Of a stretch of DNA of 64,000 nucleotides, positions 13,306 to 24,590 are shown piece by piece. The position numbers were made by a program, and so were the translations under genes. The stretch is from Paramacrobiotus metropolitanus. Taxonomy: Eukaryota; Tardigrada; Eutardigrada; Parachela; Macrobiotidae. Under the pieces are notes generated by a model. That model was not told the origin of the DNA. It did not search any database and worked only from the letters and a program-made list of their open reading frames with translations. The first letter of the stretch is position 1, and each line of letters opens with the position of its first letter. The stretch is taken from NCBI RefSeq assembly GCF_019649055.1, contig NW_026570312.1, forward strand, positions 310,001-374,000. Reading direction: 5' to 3'.

Positions 13306-13619
13306 TATTTATATAAAAAATTAATAGCAGATTCCCGATCTCCAAAAATCATTCGCTAAGAATTAAACAGAAATCAGTATTTAATTTATCGTAAATTTAT
13401 TCTCTCAAAAAAATAACAAATGTCCGTTATTCATTCAATTCATCGTTATTCGCCGGATTAACTTCTAAAAAGTAGAGAAACAATTCAGTACTCACGTGCA
13501 AAATTCAGATACAAATCATCCAGAAGTTAATATCCGAATTATTTCTGTAAAACTAAAAACTGCCAAGGAAAATCTAGCGTCGTATTAAAAAAAATCATTT
13601 TTTTAATGTTTAAATAAAC

Positions 13620-13712
13620 TTTAATGGGCCATAGCCGCCAGTATAACAATGACTGCAGGCGCCGGTACACCACTTAATAGTCAAATTTTAAACTTTAAAA
13701 AAATACACGACA
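13620..13712 (-). mobile_element. Degenerate retroelement 3' tail
   Basis: The string GGGCCATAGCCGCC, then a GCAGGCGCCGG block and AAATTTTAAAC, parallels the tail of the copy at 53535-53630 in order and orientation. This is a short diverged relic between the CDC42 effector gene and the GIN-domain genes. Confidence 0.5.
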
Positions 13713-13876
13713 TCATCATTAAACATCATTTTTAGTGTTTTGCGTAACTGGCTCTGGTCAGCAAAAATTGAATATAAAATACAAGAACAACAGAAAAGCT
13801 AATCCCGTAAAATGGCAATAAAAATCTTCGAGAAAATTATTAAAATCCCAAAAACGGCGAGAAATCGTGGAAAAAT

Positions 13877-15416
13877 TCAGGGAATTTTGTATAAGCGGCC
13901 GGTGAAGGATTTCTGCACGTCCAACTGCGGATCCCCGCGGTAGCCGATGGCCCCCACGCCCTGGATTCCGCCGGACAGGCGTTGGGCGACGGTGACCTTT
14001 GCTTGACCCGTGCCGGCCACCCACACTTCGGCGTCCTGCACCGGCAGCTCCAGGGCTTCCAACTGTCCGGTTCCCTGTAAATTCGCCGATAGGGTGGTGG
14101 CCCCGCCGGACAGGGACATCTGGCCGGTGCCGTTCAAACTGGCGCGGACGGTGTCGGCCTGGATGTTGGACAGACGCAGCTGGCCGGTGCCGGTTAACTG
14201 CACTTCCAGTTCCGGCTCGGTCAGCGCCGAGACGGACTCGTTGCCGATGCTCCCGACGCCGGCGAGGGTCAGGGCGGCGAAGCGGGCGGCGGTTACGGTG
14301 ATGCGGATGTCCGGCATGGCGCCCCTACGGTACACAGTTCGGGCATGAATTTTTCCAATGACATTTTTGTGATATTTATTTTACGTGTCTGGAATTTTTT
14401 GGGTTTTTTTTCCACGGTTTCTTCAAATGCTACTAAAACCTTGAAATTGTAGGTAGCCACGTTCTGAACAAAATCGACGGGAAGCTTTCCCACTTTTTTA
14501 AATATTTGTCTTAATAAATATTTGCATTGTTAAGTGCGCTTTGAAACTATTCGGCTGGAAATTATTATTTTTCCCTGAAGCTTTATTTTTAAATAGTTAT
14601 TTTATTACATGGTAGAAATAATGAGAACAGCTGGAAATTAATCGGTAAGAATTTTTGAATATTTTTTGAACGCTTCACACTTAAACGGGTATTCATTTTA
14701 ATTATTTTTTTAAATAATTAATATACAGTGAAACAAATTATTTTACAAATCCTGTTTCACACGTTCAGTGCGGCACGTACTTTACACAATAATGAAATTT
14801 TAAATTAAGCAATTTGCTTTGCGCGCATATATTTCTCAGGCTCTTATTTAAATTTTAATGAGTATTTTACACAAATTGAAATTTTCTTTTATATTAACAT
14901 ATGTCTTTTATGTTCTCTTACCCAGCTCCGCCCTCGTCACCGCCATCGACCCGCTGCCCATTGCGGTACACGACCCCGTTGATGATGCTGACGCTCTCCC
15001 CGCCCGAACTGCTGGTGCTGCTGGAGAACGACGAGCCTCCCGACGCGAACACCGCGCCTCCTGCGAAACTGCCCCCGAAAGCGGAGGCACCGGCGGAACT
15101 GAATTGGCCGGTGTAAGAGATGGTCAGGGTGCCGTTGCTGACGTCGGTCTGGACGCGGGCCAGCTCTGCCGCGAAATCCTGCGACGCAGTGAGGAGGACG
15201 CTGGAGGTCCCGGGCGCGATGCGCAGCGTCACCGGGAAGGGGGCGCTGCACTGCACGGCCGAGAAATCAGCCAGATCGCGTCGGTCTAGCATACAATCAA
15301 AAAAACATCAGAAAACATAAGAAAGCGTAAGAAAACATGAGAAAACAGAAGAATGCTTCTAATCGATCATTTAGAGCATCTTCATCAGATCCACTTCCGG
15401 TCTTACCTTGAGCCAT
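13877..15416 (-). CDS. GIN-domain (DUF2807-like) protein, gene 2
   Basis: Exons are 14922-15285 and 13877-14324, probably preceded by 15407-15416 or a longer 5' exon. From the ATG at 15414-15416 the product would be 273 residues. The middle exon begins RRDLADFSAV and reads through glycine/serine-rich sequence to GDEGGAG. A GTAAGA...GTAG intron (14325-14921) splits the next codon, and the last exon continues GAMPDIRITVTAAR. The C-terminal half has the periodic GTGQ, GVGS and GTGQA turns every 18-22 residues and the ending GVGAIGYRGDPQLDV typical of the head-GIN/DUF2807 beta-solenoid fold. The 5' exon is uncertain: upstream of the ATG the open frame reads DLFVSTVGLIMAQ, like the end of a signal peptide, and a TATAG acceptor sits just before it, so a further exon may supply the start. 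The phase-1 first intron matches gene 1 next door, so the two are duplicates. Function is unknown; the bacterial domain is linked to surface or secreted adhesin-like proteins. Confidence 0.7.
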
Positions 15417-16576
15417 AATTAACCCAACCGTTGATACGAAAAGGTCAACTATACAAAATTAATAATACAAAACAGTTTTTCCAGTGGGAATTCCACGTTC
15501 TTCGAAAATTCTTTTTGGGCTGTTTATCGGGAAAACGCTAACTGATTATTTACAGCGTGGTTTAACGCTCGATCGGTGTTCGTATTCGGCTGCGTCATGC
15601 TCACGATGAATCGATGCCGAACCCGTTTTTCACTATAGAGCGATATCCGCTCGAATACATTCTCGCTTTGCCGGCTAATAAAACAAGCTATCGAGTAGCG
15701 ATACACATTAATGACTATGTTCTGTATGCGGTGTATTAACGCATTTACGGTACATTTTGTACGTACAATACACCAGGATTGCTGGTTTGGCATGCCGGCT
15801 TGTGTGCTGCAAGTATCCGGTACTTATCCACGCTGGAATCTCGTGCTTTGGATGCTTGTACCAACAACTTGTCCACGCTTGATTGGTCATGATTATTTTG
15901 ATTTTATTTCAGTGGCCTTAGGCGCAGTATTAATCTGTGCGAATAAGGAACACACGGTTCCTGGTTACCTCAAGTGCATGTTGATTAATGAAAACATTCT
16001 TGGCAAATGCTTTCGCACTCGTTCGTCTTGCGACGATCCAAGAATTTAACCAGATGTTTGGTATACTTTAGCATTACTGTACAGGTACTCTAGCCCGGCC
16101 TGCAGACTGTAGAGTGGTCGTTACACGCTCATGTACCCGTCCACGCGCACTACAATGAATATTGCGCTATTTTCCTTATAACAAAATAAGTAATTTGTCT
16201 GCTAAAAATAAATAAATTAAAAAAATAAATTAAAAAAACAGAAACAACACAATAAATAAGGTGACACTAAACAACAAAATTACAAAATACACAAACATAA
16301 TAAACAACATAATAAATAAATTGTCTGCTTTTTTTCCAGCTTTTTTTGCTGCGCAATAGTCGCAAAAGTCGATAAACACTCTTTCATATTATAATTTTTG
16401 CAGTTCCGGTACAAAATTAATATGATGACAAAAACTGAATAATTATATAAGGTAACACATTGATTCCTTAAATAATCAGGAGAAATACAAACTCACAGAG
16501 CTGCGCGCGTAGAACGGTATAAAAAGCTTGAGCACATTAAAGCGCTTTGAGAAACAAATGGAAATTATTGAGAATA
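15417..16576. other. Spacer between the two GIN-domain genes
   Basis: No supportable coding exon. A short AAAACATAAG-like repeat lies just inside intron 1 of the downstream gene at 15300-15355. Positions about 16190-16330 are A-rich low-complexity sequence of AATAAAT type. The promoter of gene 2 should lie here, but no core element stands out. Confidence 0.4.
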
Positions 16577-17886
16577 TTAAGCGGTGTCCAGTTTGGTGAC
16601 CTGCGCCAACCCGGACGTCTGGACGTTGACCTTGGGCGTCCCGTGGTACTTGATCCCGCCCATTCCGGCCAGCGAACCCACCAGATTCTCGCTAACACTG
16701 ACCGCGATGTTCCCCATCCCCGAGGCCAACGCATTGGCGCTCCCCACCTGTAGCCGCTCCCCGTCGAAGGACCCAGTCCCGTGCGCGGAGATACTAGCCG
16801 TATTGACCTTTCCCCCCGCGATCTTCACGGTCCCCGACCCGGTGATGGAGGCCTGCAGGGTGTCCGCCGTGACACTGGGAAGCCCCATACTCCCGGACCC
16901 GGTGACGGAGAGCGTCAGGGTCCCCGCGACCACCACCGGCGACTGCACCTCGATGTCCCCCGACCCGTCGGCCAGGATGGCGGTCAAGGCGCTGGTGCGG
17001 ATGGTTACCTCGGCCTCCTTCCCGCTCATGGACGGGGCGCCGTTCCCCCCGGTGACGGTGACGCCGTTGATGGTCACCTGGCCCGAGCCGAAGATGGAGA
17101 AGGCCGAGTTGCCGGTCAGGCCGCCGATGTTGCCGAAGAAGCCCTGGAGGTTGTCGGTGGGGGCGGCGGAGGGGTTGTAGGAGAGGCGGAGGACCCCCTT
17201 GACCGTGTCAACGCTCCAGGTGATCTGGTCGAGGAGGGTGCGGTTGAGGACGGCCACGTCCATCGTCGGCTGGGTGGTCTTGGGGTCCAGTTGGACGAAG
17301 ACTTTGAAGGGGAGTGCCGAGTCGAGGATGGTGAAGTTGGACAGGCTGCGCGTCTCTGTAAGTACATAACATTGTATACGTATTGTATATCACCGTATAT
17401 ACTTATAAGTGGCGAAAAACTTGTAAGGATTGCGAAAAACGTCGAATTAGATGTAGTAAATATTATCGCGAGATTTAAAACTTTATTAAGAAAACAAATG
17501 TATTTCATAATATGATCACATGACGTGAAGCATAGTTTTGTATTAATCAACTACAGAAGATTATTATTAAGAAGAACAAGAAAAAGAATTTCGGCGAGAA
17601 GAACAAGCAAGTAGTTTCGGCAAGAAAAGCTCCTGCTTAGAAAAACCTTGCTTATATAAACTTTACAGTAGATTGCTTATTAAAAAAGAAAATCAGAAAC
17701 ATTTTCAGCGATATTTAGAACATTACCAACTACGGGAATCTGGCCGAGTTTGAGATTAGTGAAGCCATAACACAAGGGAAACATAGTTATCACGAGCAGG
17801 AGCAGTATAACTGTCCGCATCCAGCGGATTCGCTGCTCCACTCCGCCATCATCAATGTCCCGCATTTTTCTTGCGTCCGTCCGCAA
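16577..17886 (-). CDS. GIN-domain (DUF2807-like) secreted or membrane-anchored protein, gene 1
   Basis: Two exons, 17727-17886 and 16577-17355, join in phase 1 across a GTAATG...ACAG intron of 371 bases and give 312 residues. Residues about 1-23 are charged; about 24-41 form a hydrophobic stretch (VILLLLVITMFPLCYG), so the protein has either a signal anchor or, if translation starts at Met23, a cleaved signal peptide. The second exon begins TRSLSNFTILDSALPFKVFV, an N-terminal strand pattern typical of DUF2807. It then runs through repeated turns (ADGSGDIEV, VTGSGSM, ITGSGTVKI, HGTGSF, GMGNI, GMGGIKYHGTPKV) about every 20 residues, as in a right-handed beta-solenoid. It has no cytoplasmic domain. 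The coding sequence is GC-rich against AT-rich flanks. The spliced structure argues against bacterial contamination. The domain call is from memory of the family pattern; a profile search would settle it. Confidence 0.75.
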
Positions 17887-18211
17887 TCAATCCGAATAAT
17901 CGCTGGAATATTCCGCTAAGCTAAGGTAATTAACCGGGATACTTGTACGTTAAATGCACGGCGTATTTGTCAATGCCGCGTCATGCTTCTGCCGATGATC
18001 CGGTTGATGTGTACACTGTGTGTAGAAGTACTTCTGCAGCTGCGCATGCGCTAAACGGTATGTGCGCGGCATTTGCGGGCAGTACGTGTATGCACCGTGG
18101 CGGCGACGTCGACGGCACTAATTACGATGAAACTGCAGTTGGTATACAGATACTATATTTCGTACCCGTGGCCGTATCGATCCGATCCTACTCGAACTCA
18201 TATTTATCAGC

Positions 18212-18562
18212 ATATTTATTTATTTATATTTATTTATATTTATTTATATTTATTTATATTTATTTATATTTATTTATATTTATTTATATTTATTTATATT
18301 TATTTTTATTTATTTTTATTTATTTATATTTATTTATATTTATTTATATTTATTTATATTTATTTATATTTATTTATATTTATTTATATTTATTTATATT
18401 TATTTATATTTATTTATATTTATTTATATTTATTTATATTTATTTATATTTATTTATATTTATTTATATTTATTTATATTTATTTATATTTATTTATATT
18501 TATTTATATTTATTTATATTTATTTATATTTATTTATATTTATTTATATTTATTTATATTTG
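18212..18562. repeat. 10-bp microsatellite (TATTTATATT)n, left block
   Basis: About 35 nearly perfect copies of TATTTATATT, with two TATTTTTATT variants near 18301-18320. The open frame through it is an artefact of the repeat. It abuts the retroelement fragment that starts near 18563. Confidence 0.95.
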
Positions 18563-20026
18563 GTTGGTTTAAGCACCGTTTGGTTTGGGAATGGCCAGAT
18601 TTTGAAATTTTAGAAAGCGAAAGCCTGACGCTACTGGGAGCACCTGTTAACGTAGTCGCAGTGCCAACCTTCTTGAGAGGCAAAATTCAACAGATCGAGC
18701 GGTTGGTCGAAAAGCTGAAACTGTTGCCGTCCCAACAAGCACTGTACCTGCTCCGAAATTGTCTCAGCGTGCCAAAATTAATGCATACGTTGCGCAGCAG
18801 CCAGTGCTACGAACACCCCGAGGCCCTGCGGGAATTCGACAACTTAATGCGAAGCGCGGTTACTACAATTGTTAATGCTCATATCGACGACAAGAGCTGG
18901 ATACAAATGACTCTTCCGGTCGGTCGGGGAGGTCTGGGAATACGGCGGGCAGAGGAGCTAGCTTTGTCAGCGTTTATCGCTTCGGCGTCCTCGGCTTTGC
19001 CAGTGTGCCTGGAAATGCTTCCCGTCGACCGGTTATCGGGTCTAGATCAGGCTATGGAGAAGTGGGTTAAGATGTATCAGTGCGAACTGCCCCCGGAAAA
19101 TTTAAGAAAACATCAGAAAAGCTGGGATTGGCCGGTCGTGGAACGTGTATACTCCCAGATACGCCTACAAGCGAAGGCCAGCGGTAAGCCGCAAGTAATG
19201 GCAGCATTATTAGCGGCATCCGAAAAGGAGTCAGCGGCATGGTTGCACGCGTTACCGGCAGCTTGCTTGGGAACGGTGGTAAACGACGAACAAGTTAGAG
19301 TAGCCGTAGGATTACGATTTGGCTTGCCAGTGGTGGCACCGCATGAATGCGCAGGATGTGGCTTCCAAGTAACCCCTGACGGTCACCACGGATTGTCCTG
19401 CCTGTACAGCAAAGGTAGATGGAGCCAACATACAGAACTGAACAGTATACTGGAGCGGGCATGTATAGCAGCGGGATTTCCATGTGAGCTGGAACCCAAA
19501 GGTGTATTCAGAGACAACGGAAAACGCCCGGATGGAATGACACTGGTGCCAGTGCGAGAGGGAAAGCAGCTGGTATGGGACGCCACCTTTGCAGACACGT
19601 TAGCACAATCTTACCTTATACGGTCAGCAAAGGCGGCGGGCGCAGCGGCTCATCAAGCGGAAATCCGCAAACGATACAACTATCGGGGTCTGGGCGACCA
19701 GTATTGGTTTTATCCTTTTGCCGTGGAAACCCTCGGAGTGCTTGGCGAAGCAGCTAGAGAAGTGGTCAGCTTTTTCGGACGGAAAATCAAGGATAGATCT
19801 GGAGAAAGCAGATCCACGGCATTCTTAAAGCAGCGTATTAGTCTGGCAATTATTAAAGGCAATGCGGCTGCGGTTTTAGGAACTTTACCGGGCAAGAATA
19901 AACTTGTTGATAATACTGATTTTGGTTGTTTTTTTTAATTCTTGAGTGGGTAATGAAGGCCGTAGTGATTTGACTCATGACTGTAATGTCGCGACGTAAA
20001 AGATATCATATTATAAAGAAAGTTTT
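18563..20026 (+). mobile_element. 5'-truncated non-LTR retroelement with intact C-terminal ORF (copy 1)
   Basis: An uninterrupted frame of about 458 residues runs from the microsatellite to the stop at 19936-19938. Upstream reverse transcriptase blocks are missing; the element starts in the thumb region (YLLRNCLSVPKLMHTL, then GGLGIRRAEEL). A zinc-knuckle-like motif follows (CAGCGFQVTPDGHHGLSC, C-x2-C...H-x4-C). Then comes an endonuclease-like block, KRPDGMTL...VWDATFADT, with the PD...D spacing of the restriction-like endonuclease in R2-type elements. The last block, STAFLKQRISLAI...GNAAAVLGTL, ends DFGCFF and is the most conserved part among all copies in this window. About 88 bases of 3' tail end directly in the same 10-bp microsatellite. 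With the palm missing this copy cannot reverse transcribe by itself. The clean ORF suggests a recent insertion. Confidence 0.85.
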
Positions 20027-20388
20027 TATTTATATTTATTTATATTTATTTATATTTATTTATATTTATTTATATTTATTTATATTTATTTATATTTATT
20101 TATATTTATTTATATTTATTTATATTTATTTATATTTATTTATATTTATTTATATTTATTTATATTTATTTATATTTATTTATATTTATTTATATTTATT
20201 TATATTTATTTATATTTATTTATATTTATTTATATTTATTTATATTTATTTATATTTATTTATATTTATTTATATTTATTTATATTTATTTATATTTATT
20301 TATATTTATTTATATTTATTTATGTTTATTTATATTTATTTATATTTATTTATATTTATTTATATTTATTTATATTTATATATTTATT
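20027..20388. repeat. 10-bp microsatellite (TATTTATATT)n, right block
   Basis: About 36 copies of the same unit in the same orientation as the left block, with one TATG variant near 20323. The two blocks bracket the retroelement fragment. Confidence 0.95.
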
Positions 20389-21046
20389 TAGCATATTTAT
20401 CAGCATATTCATATTTATCAGTGACAACAGTTATCGCTAAGTGCTGCATCGTCTAGCCACGGATGCCGGTGAGCAACGATCAACAGCCAAAGCTAGCACA
20501 AGCCACGCACGACCGTTTAATATACCGTGGTGAGGGCCGGTTATACAGACACGGCACCGGTGCGGATGTGTTCAGGTTCTGCTGCGTCATTCCCGGCATA
20601 CGTGTGCTCAGCACACACCACTGCACAGCACACTGTGCTGTGCAGTTGTGCACCACCTGTAGGACAACCAACCTCCTGCAGGTTCGTACTATTGCTTCAG
20701 CAGGGTGAAACCGGTTTGGATGTCTGGAAACCCTTTTTTTACACACATTGTAAGTGTACTCTGGATCTGCACATATAAATAAATATTTTATAATTATATT
20801 CAGGCCGGGTTAATCTCTAATTTGCTCTCCAAGGGAAGTCACCCGGAAGCGGCAAAAAAAACCGGCGAGACTCAAAGAGCTACGGATAATCTTACCGGCG
20901 CATTAGCATAGAAATCCAGCGTAGAAACAGCAGGGAACAGCTTTCCGCTTGAAGCAAAATTCAGATTAGTTCTTTTCTGTTCCTGCGTACAAACCTCCGG
21001 CGACTGTTGTTTGCTGATTTTACCTGCATGTACAGCGATTCTGCGA
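20389..21046. other. Spacer; contains a perfect 25-bp palindrome
   Basis: No supportable gene. Positions 20621-20645 form a perfect palindrome (CTGCACAGCACA, one central base, TGTGCTGTGCAG). Overlapping frames around it on both strands show no domain. Confidence 0.4.
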
Positions 21047-21745
21047 TACGAGGAGGGGGTAAATACACGGGATAGACAGAAAAAACGGCAATAATAAGGG
21101 ATAACCATTCACGTGTTGTGCAACACGGCCAGCCACCAAGGGAAGGCAGTTCAGTAACACAGTGCAGAACAGCCGTTGAGACTCCAGTCTCGAGCTGTTT
21201 CTCCGTAGACTTCTATGTTAAATTCAACCACCTTCGTCTAGCACATTTCAGAACTAATCCGCACAATCGATAGCTCAAAAGAACAAGAAAAAATTTACAA
21301 GATTTTTTATACCAAACAACTTGCCACTTACGAAAACTGAGGCAAGATTGAGCCATTTGAGTTTCGTAGACTAAGCATAGGAGTTGGATGGTTTGCTTCC
21401 ACGGAGCTCCTATGCTTTGTCTATGGAAAACTTAATTGGCTCTAGCTTGTCTTATTTCTCATAGATCACGGTTTGCGTGGTATCGAAAATCTTGTTAATT
21501 TTTTCTTGTTCTTTTGAGCCATTGATTGTGCGGTTTAATCCTGAAATGTGCAAGATGCAGGTGTTTAAGTTATTAACATGGAAGCGTACGGAGAAGGCAG
21601 CCCTCGGGTCTCAAAGACCTGAATTTTATGTAGTGTCGCTGGACTGCCTTCCCTTGGTGGCTGGCCGTGCTGCACAACACGTGAATGGTTATCCCTTGTT
21701 ATTGCCGTTTTTCTGTCTATCCCGTGTATTTACCCCCTCCTCGTA
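21047..21745. mobile_element. Long inverted-repeat element (MITE-like), about 700 bp
   Basis: The left arm starts TACGAGGAGGGGGTAAATAC and the right arm ends with its complement. Complementarity continues through the ends (GGATAACCATTCACGTGTTG), AAAAGAACAAGAAAAAATT near 21280 against 21500, and a central hairpin CATAGGAG...CTCCTATG near 21376-21415. Terminal TA dinucleotides are compatible with a TA target duplication as made by Tc1/mariner-type transposases. There is no transposase, so any mobility would need help from elsewhere. Confidence 0.8.
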
Positions 21746-22148
21746 CTACATTTGTTGATAGGGTAGTATGATGTTCAAATCAATGTTTAGCTGGTGTTCT
21801 ATGATGGAATACAATTGATGTAAAACGGGGACGAAAGAGGAATAGGTATCAAGTGGTTTGGATACATGGTACAATAGTACAAAAAATAAAGGTATTCCAT
21901 CGACCGGCGTGAAGTCACGGTATGGGAGACGCAGTACGCAACACAGTGGGCAGTCTCTGTGAGTTTTTGGGTTATATCAACATTAAATAACTTAAACACT
22001 CTGTTCGTACCATAGCTAAAAAAAATGCAGGATAGCAAGTGAAAACTTGCCAAGGAAGCGAAAATTTCTCGATTTGCGTGACTGATGGTCAGAGTAGAGG
22101 TATATGAGGCAGTTTACCACAGAGCCTTATAGTAAATAAAAAGGCCGA

Positions 22149-22627
22149 TGCTGCGTGCACGGGAAAGCACGGGTAATGGCTGCGTGCAGGGGTTTTTGCA
22201 CGGGTGTTGGCTGTGTGCGCGGAGTTCGGACACGGGTGATGGCTGTGTGCACGGGCGACCTTTTATCCGTTTTATCAGTACAGGTTTTATCCGTTTGCTG
22301 TGGAGACGATGGGAGTCCTCGTCTCCCAGCAAGCGGTAGTTATATCGTTTTCGGTTTTCCGCTTGAAGAGCTGTTGCTCTTAGGTTTTTTAACTGACTGT
22401 ACTTAATTACTACTTGTACTTAATTGTATCTTGGTTGAGAAATTATGGGATAAGTGAGTAAGTTTCCATAATAGCTATGTAAAACAGTTCAAATGGAAAT
22501 ACAAATTTAAAAATTTAAATAATTTATCCGTGCACAAAACCAATTCCCGCGCCCGCAGCCAACACGTCACCCGTTCAGAAATCCCGTGCACGCAGTCAAC
22601 ACCCGCGTTTACCCGTGCACGCAGCCA
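22149..22627. mobile_element. Foldback element FB-2, arms of GGCTGCGTGCACGGGT repeats
   Basis: The left arm (22149-22260) has about five imperfect copies of GGCTGTGTGCACGGGTG. The right arm (about 22530-22627) has their reverse complement (CCCGTGCACGCAGCC). The spacer carries one CTTAGGTTTTTT string near 22379, like the core of the other foldback elements. No open frame of note. Confidence 0.75.
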
Positions 22628-22701
22628 TAATGAAATAAACATTACTTCAATCGTCAAATTCTACATAATCCTTGAAGCGTTAATTATTTACGTGCTAACT
22701 T

Positions 22702-23058
22702 TCACTTAATTTTAAACTTTTTGCGCGCATTTTTTTCGCCACGGTAATGAACGAATTGTAAGAATTTAACTTTTCTATAAAACACGGAACCCGCAGGGGC
22801 TGTCCACTGCGTCGCATACGGCGTTTCCCATACCATGACGACATCGGTATACCGGTAAAAGCTGTAAGCCCGATGGAATACATTTTTGTTTAGCAAGATT
22901 ATGATGGTACCAGATTCGTGTACATGCACCGGAATGTTTGCTTTCGCCACATGGTTGAACTGGCCACTACGTGCAGCGTTAACCACGAAGTACAGGTTGC
23001 CACAAGCAACGGTTTGACTCCGCAATAAACATCGGTAGCCATCCCAATAGCCGCACAC
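22702..23058 (-). other. Unexplained open frame
   Basis: 118 codons stay open in moderately AT-rich sequence. No ATG is in frame at the 5' end, no domain is recognisable and I find no splice partner. It could be an internal exon or chance; I lean towards chance. Confidence 0.2.
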
Positions 23059-23386
23059 ATTCGTATGTCAGCAGCGGAAAGCGAAAGGACGCCTGTCAAC
23101 GTTGCATAAATTGCTTATTTACAGCTGCTTCGTTACAATAATTTCGACACTGACAGTGCAACAAGGAAATAATAAGATTAATGTTTGTTAGAAACCTGCT
23201 TACTCATACGCGATGCGGAAGTACATCGTACCTAGCGCCAGGGGGGAGCTGATGTCCTGAAGGAACTTTGCTGCGCAACAGCGCTAACGGTATAAGATCT
23301 TGTAACACCAATCCAAGACTACCACATAGCTTAGCAAAGTCTGCAAATAGCTTGTTACGTCTCACGCTCGTGGTTCAAAGGAGAAA

Positions 23387-23623
23387 ATGTTCAGACAATT
23401 CATCTGCGTATTCGCTCTTATTATGAGCATAGTTCACGATGTCGAGCCCGCTTTCGGCGGCGGCGGCCACAAGTCAGTGCTTGACCTCCACCGGGCACCT
23501 ATCCCAATCTCCAATTTCACGTCAGGAACCACTAATTCCAGCGCTAGCGTTGGCGGTGCGGTCCAAACAGGGAAACAACAGAATCCGATGGAGCCAGTGA
23601 AAGCCAATCGCACTGCAGGTTAA
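23387..23623 (+). CDS. Small predicted secreted protein, 78 residues
   Basis: Residues 1-23 read as a classical signal peptide (MFRQFICVFALIMSIVHDVEP), followed by a glycine run at 24-27. The mature part is short and rich in Ser, Thr, Asn and Gly, with three N-glycosylation sequons (NFT, NSS, NRT) and no cysteine. There are no dibasic cleavage sites flanking a repeated peptide, so a neuropeptide precursor is not indicated. I do not recognise a family. The ATG follows AAGGAGAAA, an acceptable eukaryotic context. A single-exon gene of this size is plausible but unproven. Confidence 0.45.
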   Translation: MFRQFICVFALIMSIVHDVEPAFGGGGHKSVLDLHRAPIPISNFTSGTTNSSASVGGAVQTGKQQNPMEPVKANRTAG

Positions 23624-23653
23624 GGAAAGATCTAGTGCCATCCGTGTTCGTTT

Positions 23654-23983
23654 TTACTCTTTTGCCACTATGTAAGCTAGAAGGAACCGACAGTTGACAT
23701 TGTGCCGGTTGTGCCACCACATCCTGATGCCTTTATATAAAACGGAACGCATGTCGTGGAAACCATCTATATCCGTATCATGCAACACGTAATGACTGAT
23801 GCCTTTTTTGTTTTTCGTTTTGTCTGCCAGAATGATGCTGTAATTAATTGTCTTGCTGAGCAGATTAAACAGATCGAGCCGATTATATGAATCTACTGTA
23901 CGCTGGACGATATGATTGTGGCTTACGAACACTTTATTGGTCAAATCATACTTGGCAAAGTAGGGAAAGAAACACGCAAACTA
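23654..23983 (-). CDS. Possible terminal exon of an unknown protein
   Basis: An open frame with a plausible TTGTTGTAG acceptor near 23984-23992 reads FACFFPYFAKYDLTNKVF and continues to LLAYIVAKE and a stop. No domain is recognised. Immediately upstream on this strand lies the retroelement copy at 24010-24590, so any 5' exons would be beyond that insertion. Weak call based on composition and the acceptor only. Confidence 0.2.
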
Positions 23984-24009
23984 CAACAAGAAAATCTCAT
24001 TTAATTGTG

Positions 24010-24590
24010 GCTTATACAGTATAACAGTGGCATAACAATACGCCTGCGCGGGTTTAAACTAATAAAAGTTCCGAATTTTAAACATTGAAAAAACATCCAA
24101 AATCATTAGCGTCTTTCGTGAATTTAGTACGTGCGTTAAATGTACCCAAAACAGCCGCTGCATTCCCTCTGACTACAGCTAAACTTAAACGTTGTCTCAA
24201 AAAGGCTGTAGATCGAGGCTCTCCGGTAATGACACGAATCTTGCGGCCGACGAAACGGATAAGCTCCGAGAAAGCCAATCCAAATGTCCCAAGTCTCTCG
24301 ACGGCCAGAGCGTAGAAAAGATATCCCAAATCCTCGACGAAGGCGTATTTCCGGCGCTTGTAGTCTTCTGCCATCTGCGCTACACTTCCGGCTTTCAAAG
24401 AACTAGCGTGCACGTGAGAGACGGCTACAGTGTCCCAGCACGTTGCATCCCACACAACCGCCTTCCCATCGCGTACAGGAATCAAAGTCATACCATCGGG
24501 ACGTTTGTTTTCTTTATTTGACAGGCCCGACGGTTCGGACTGACAAGGGTAACCCGCAGTCTCCAAGGAGCGTTTAACTTCGTTGTTCAA
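24010..24590 (-). mobile_element. Retroelement 3' fragment (same family as 18563-20026)
   Basis: The frame at 24078-24590 keeps NKRPDGMTLIPVRDGKAVVW, CWDTVAVSHVHASS, FVGRKIRVITGEPRSTAFL, RGNAAAVLGT and DFGCFF. Sequence upstream of about 24590 is unrelated, so the copy is 5'-truncated to the endonuclease-like end. The 3' tail (24010-24077) matches the relic at 6270-6365. Confidence 0.85.

Noticed and set aside
18073-18562. Long Tyr/Leu/Phe/Ile repeat protein read through the microsatellite
   Set aside because: The frame is a by-product of the stop-free TATTTATATT repeat; the real coding segment begins with the retroelement at about 18563.
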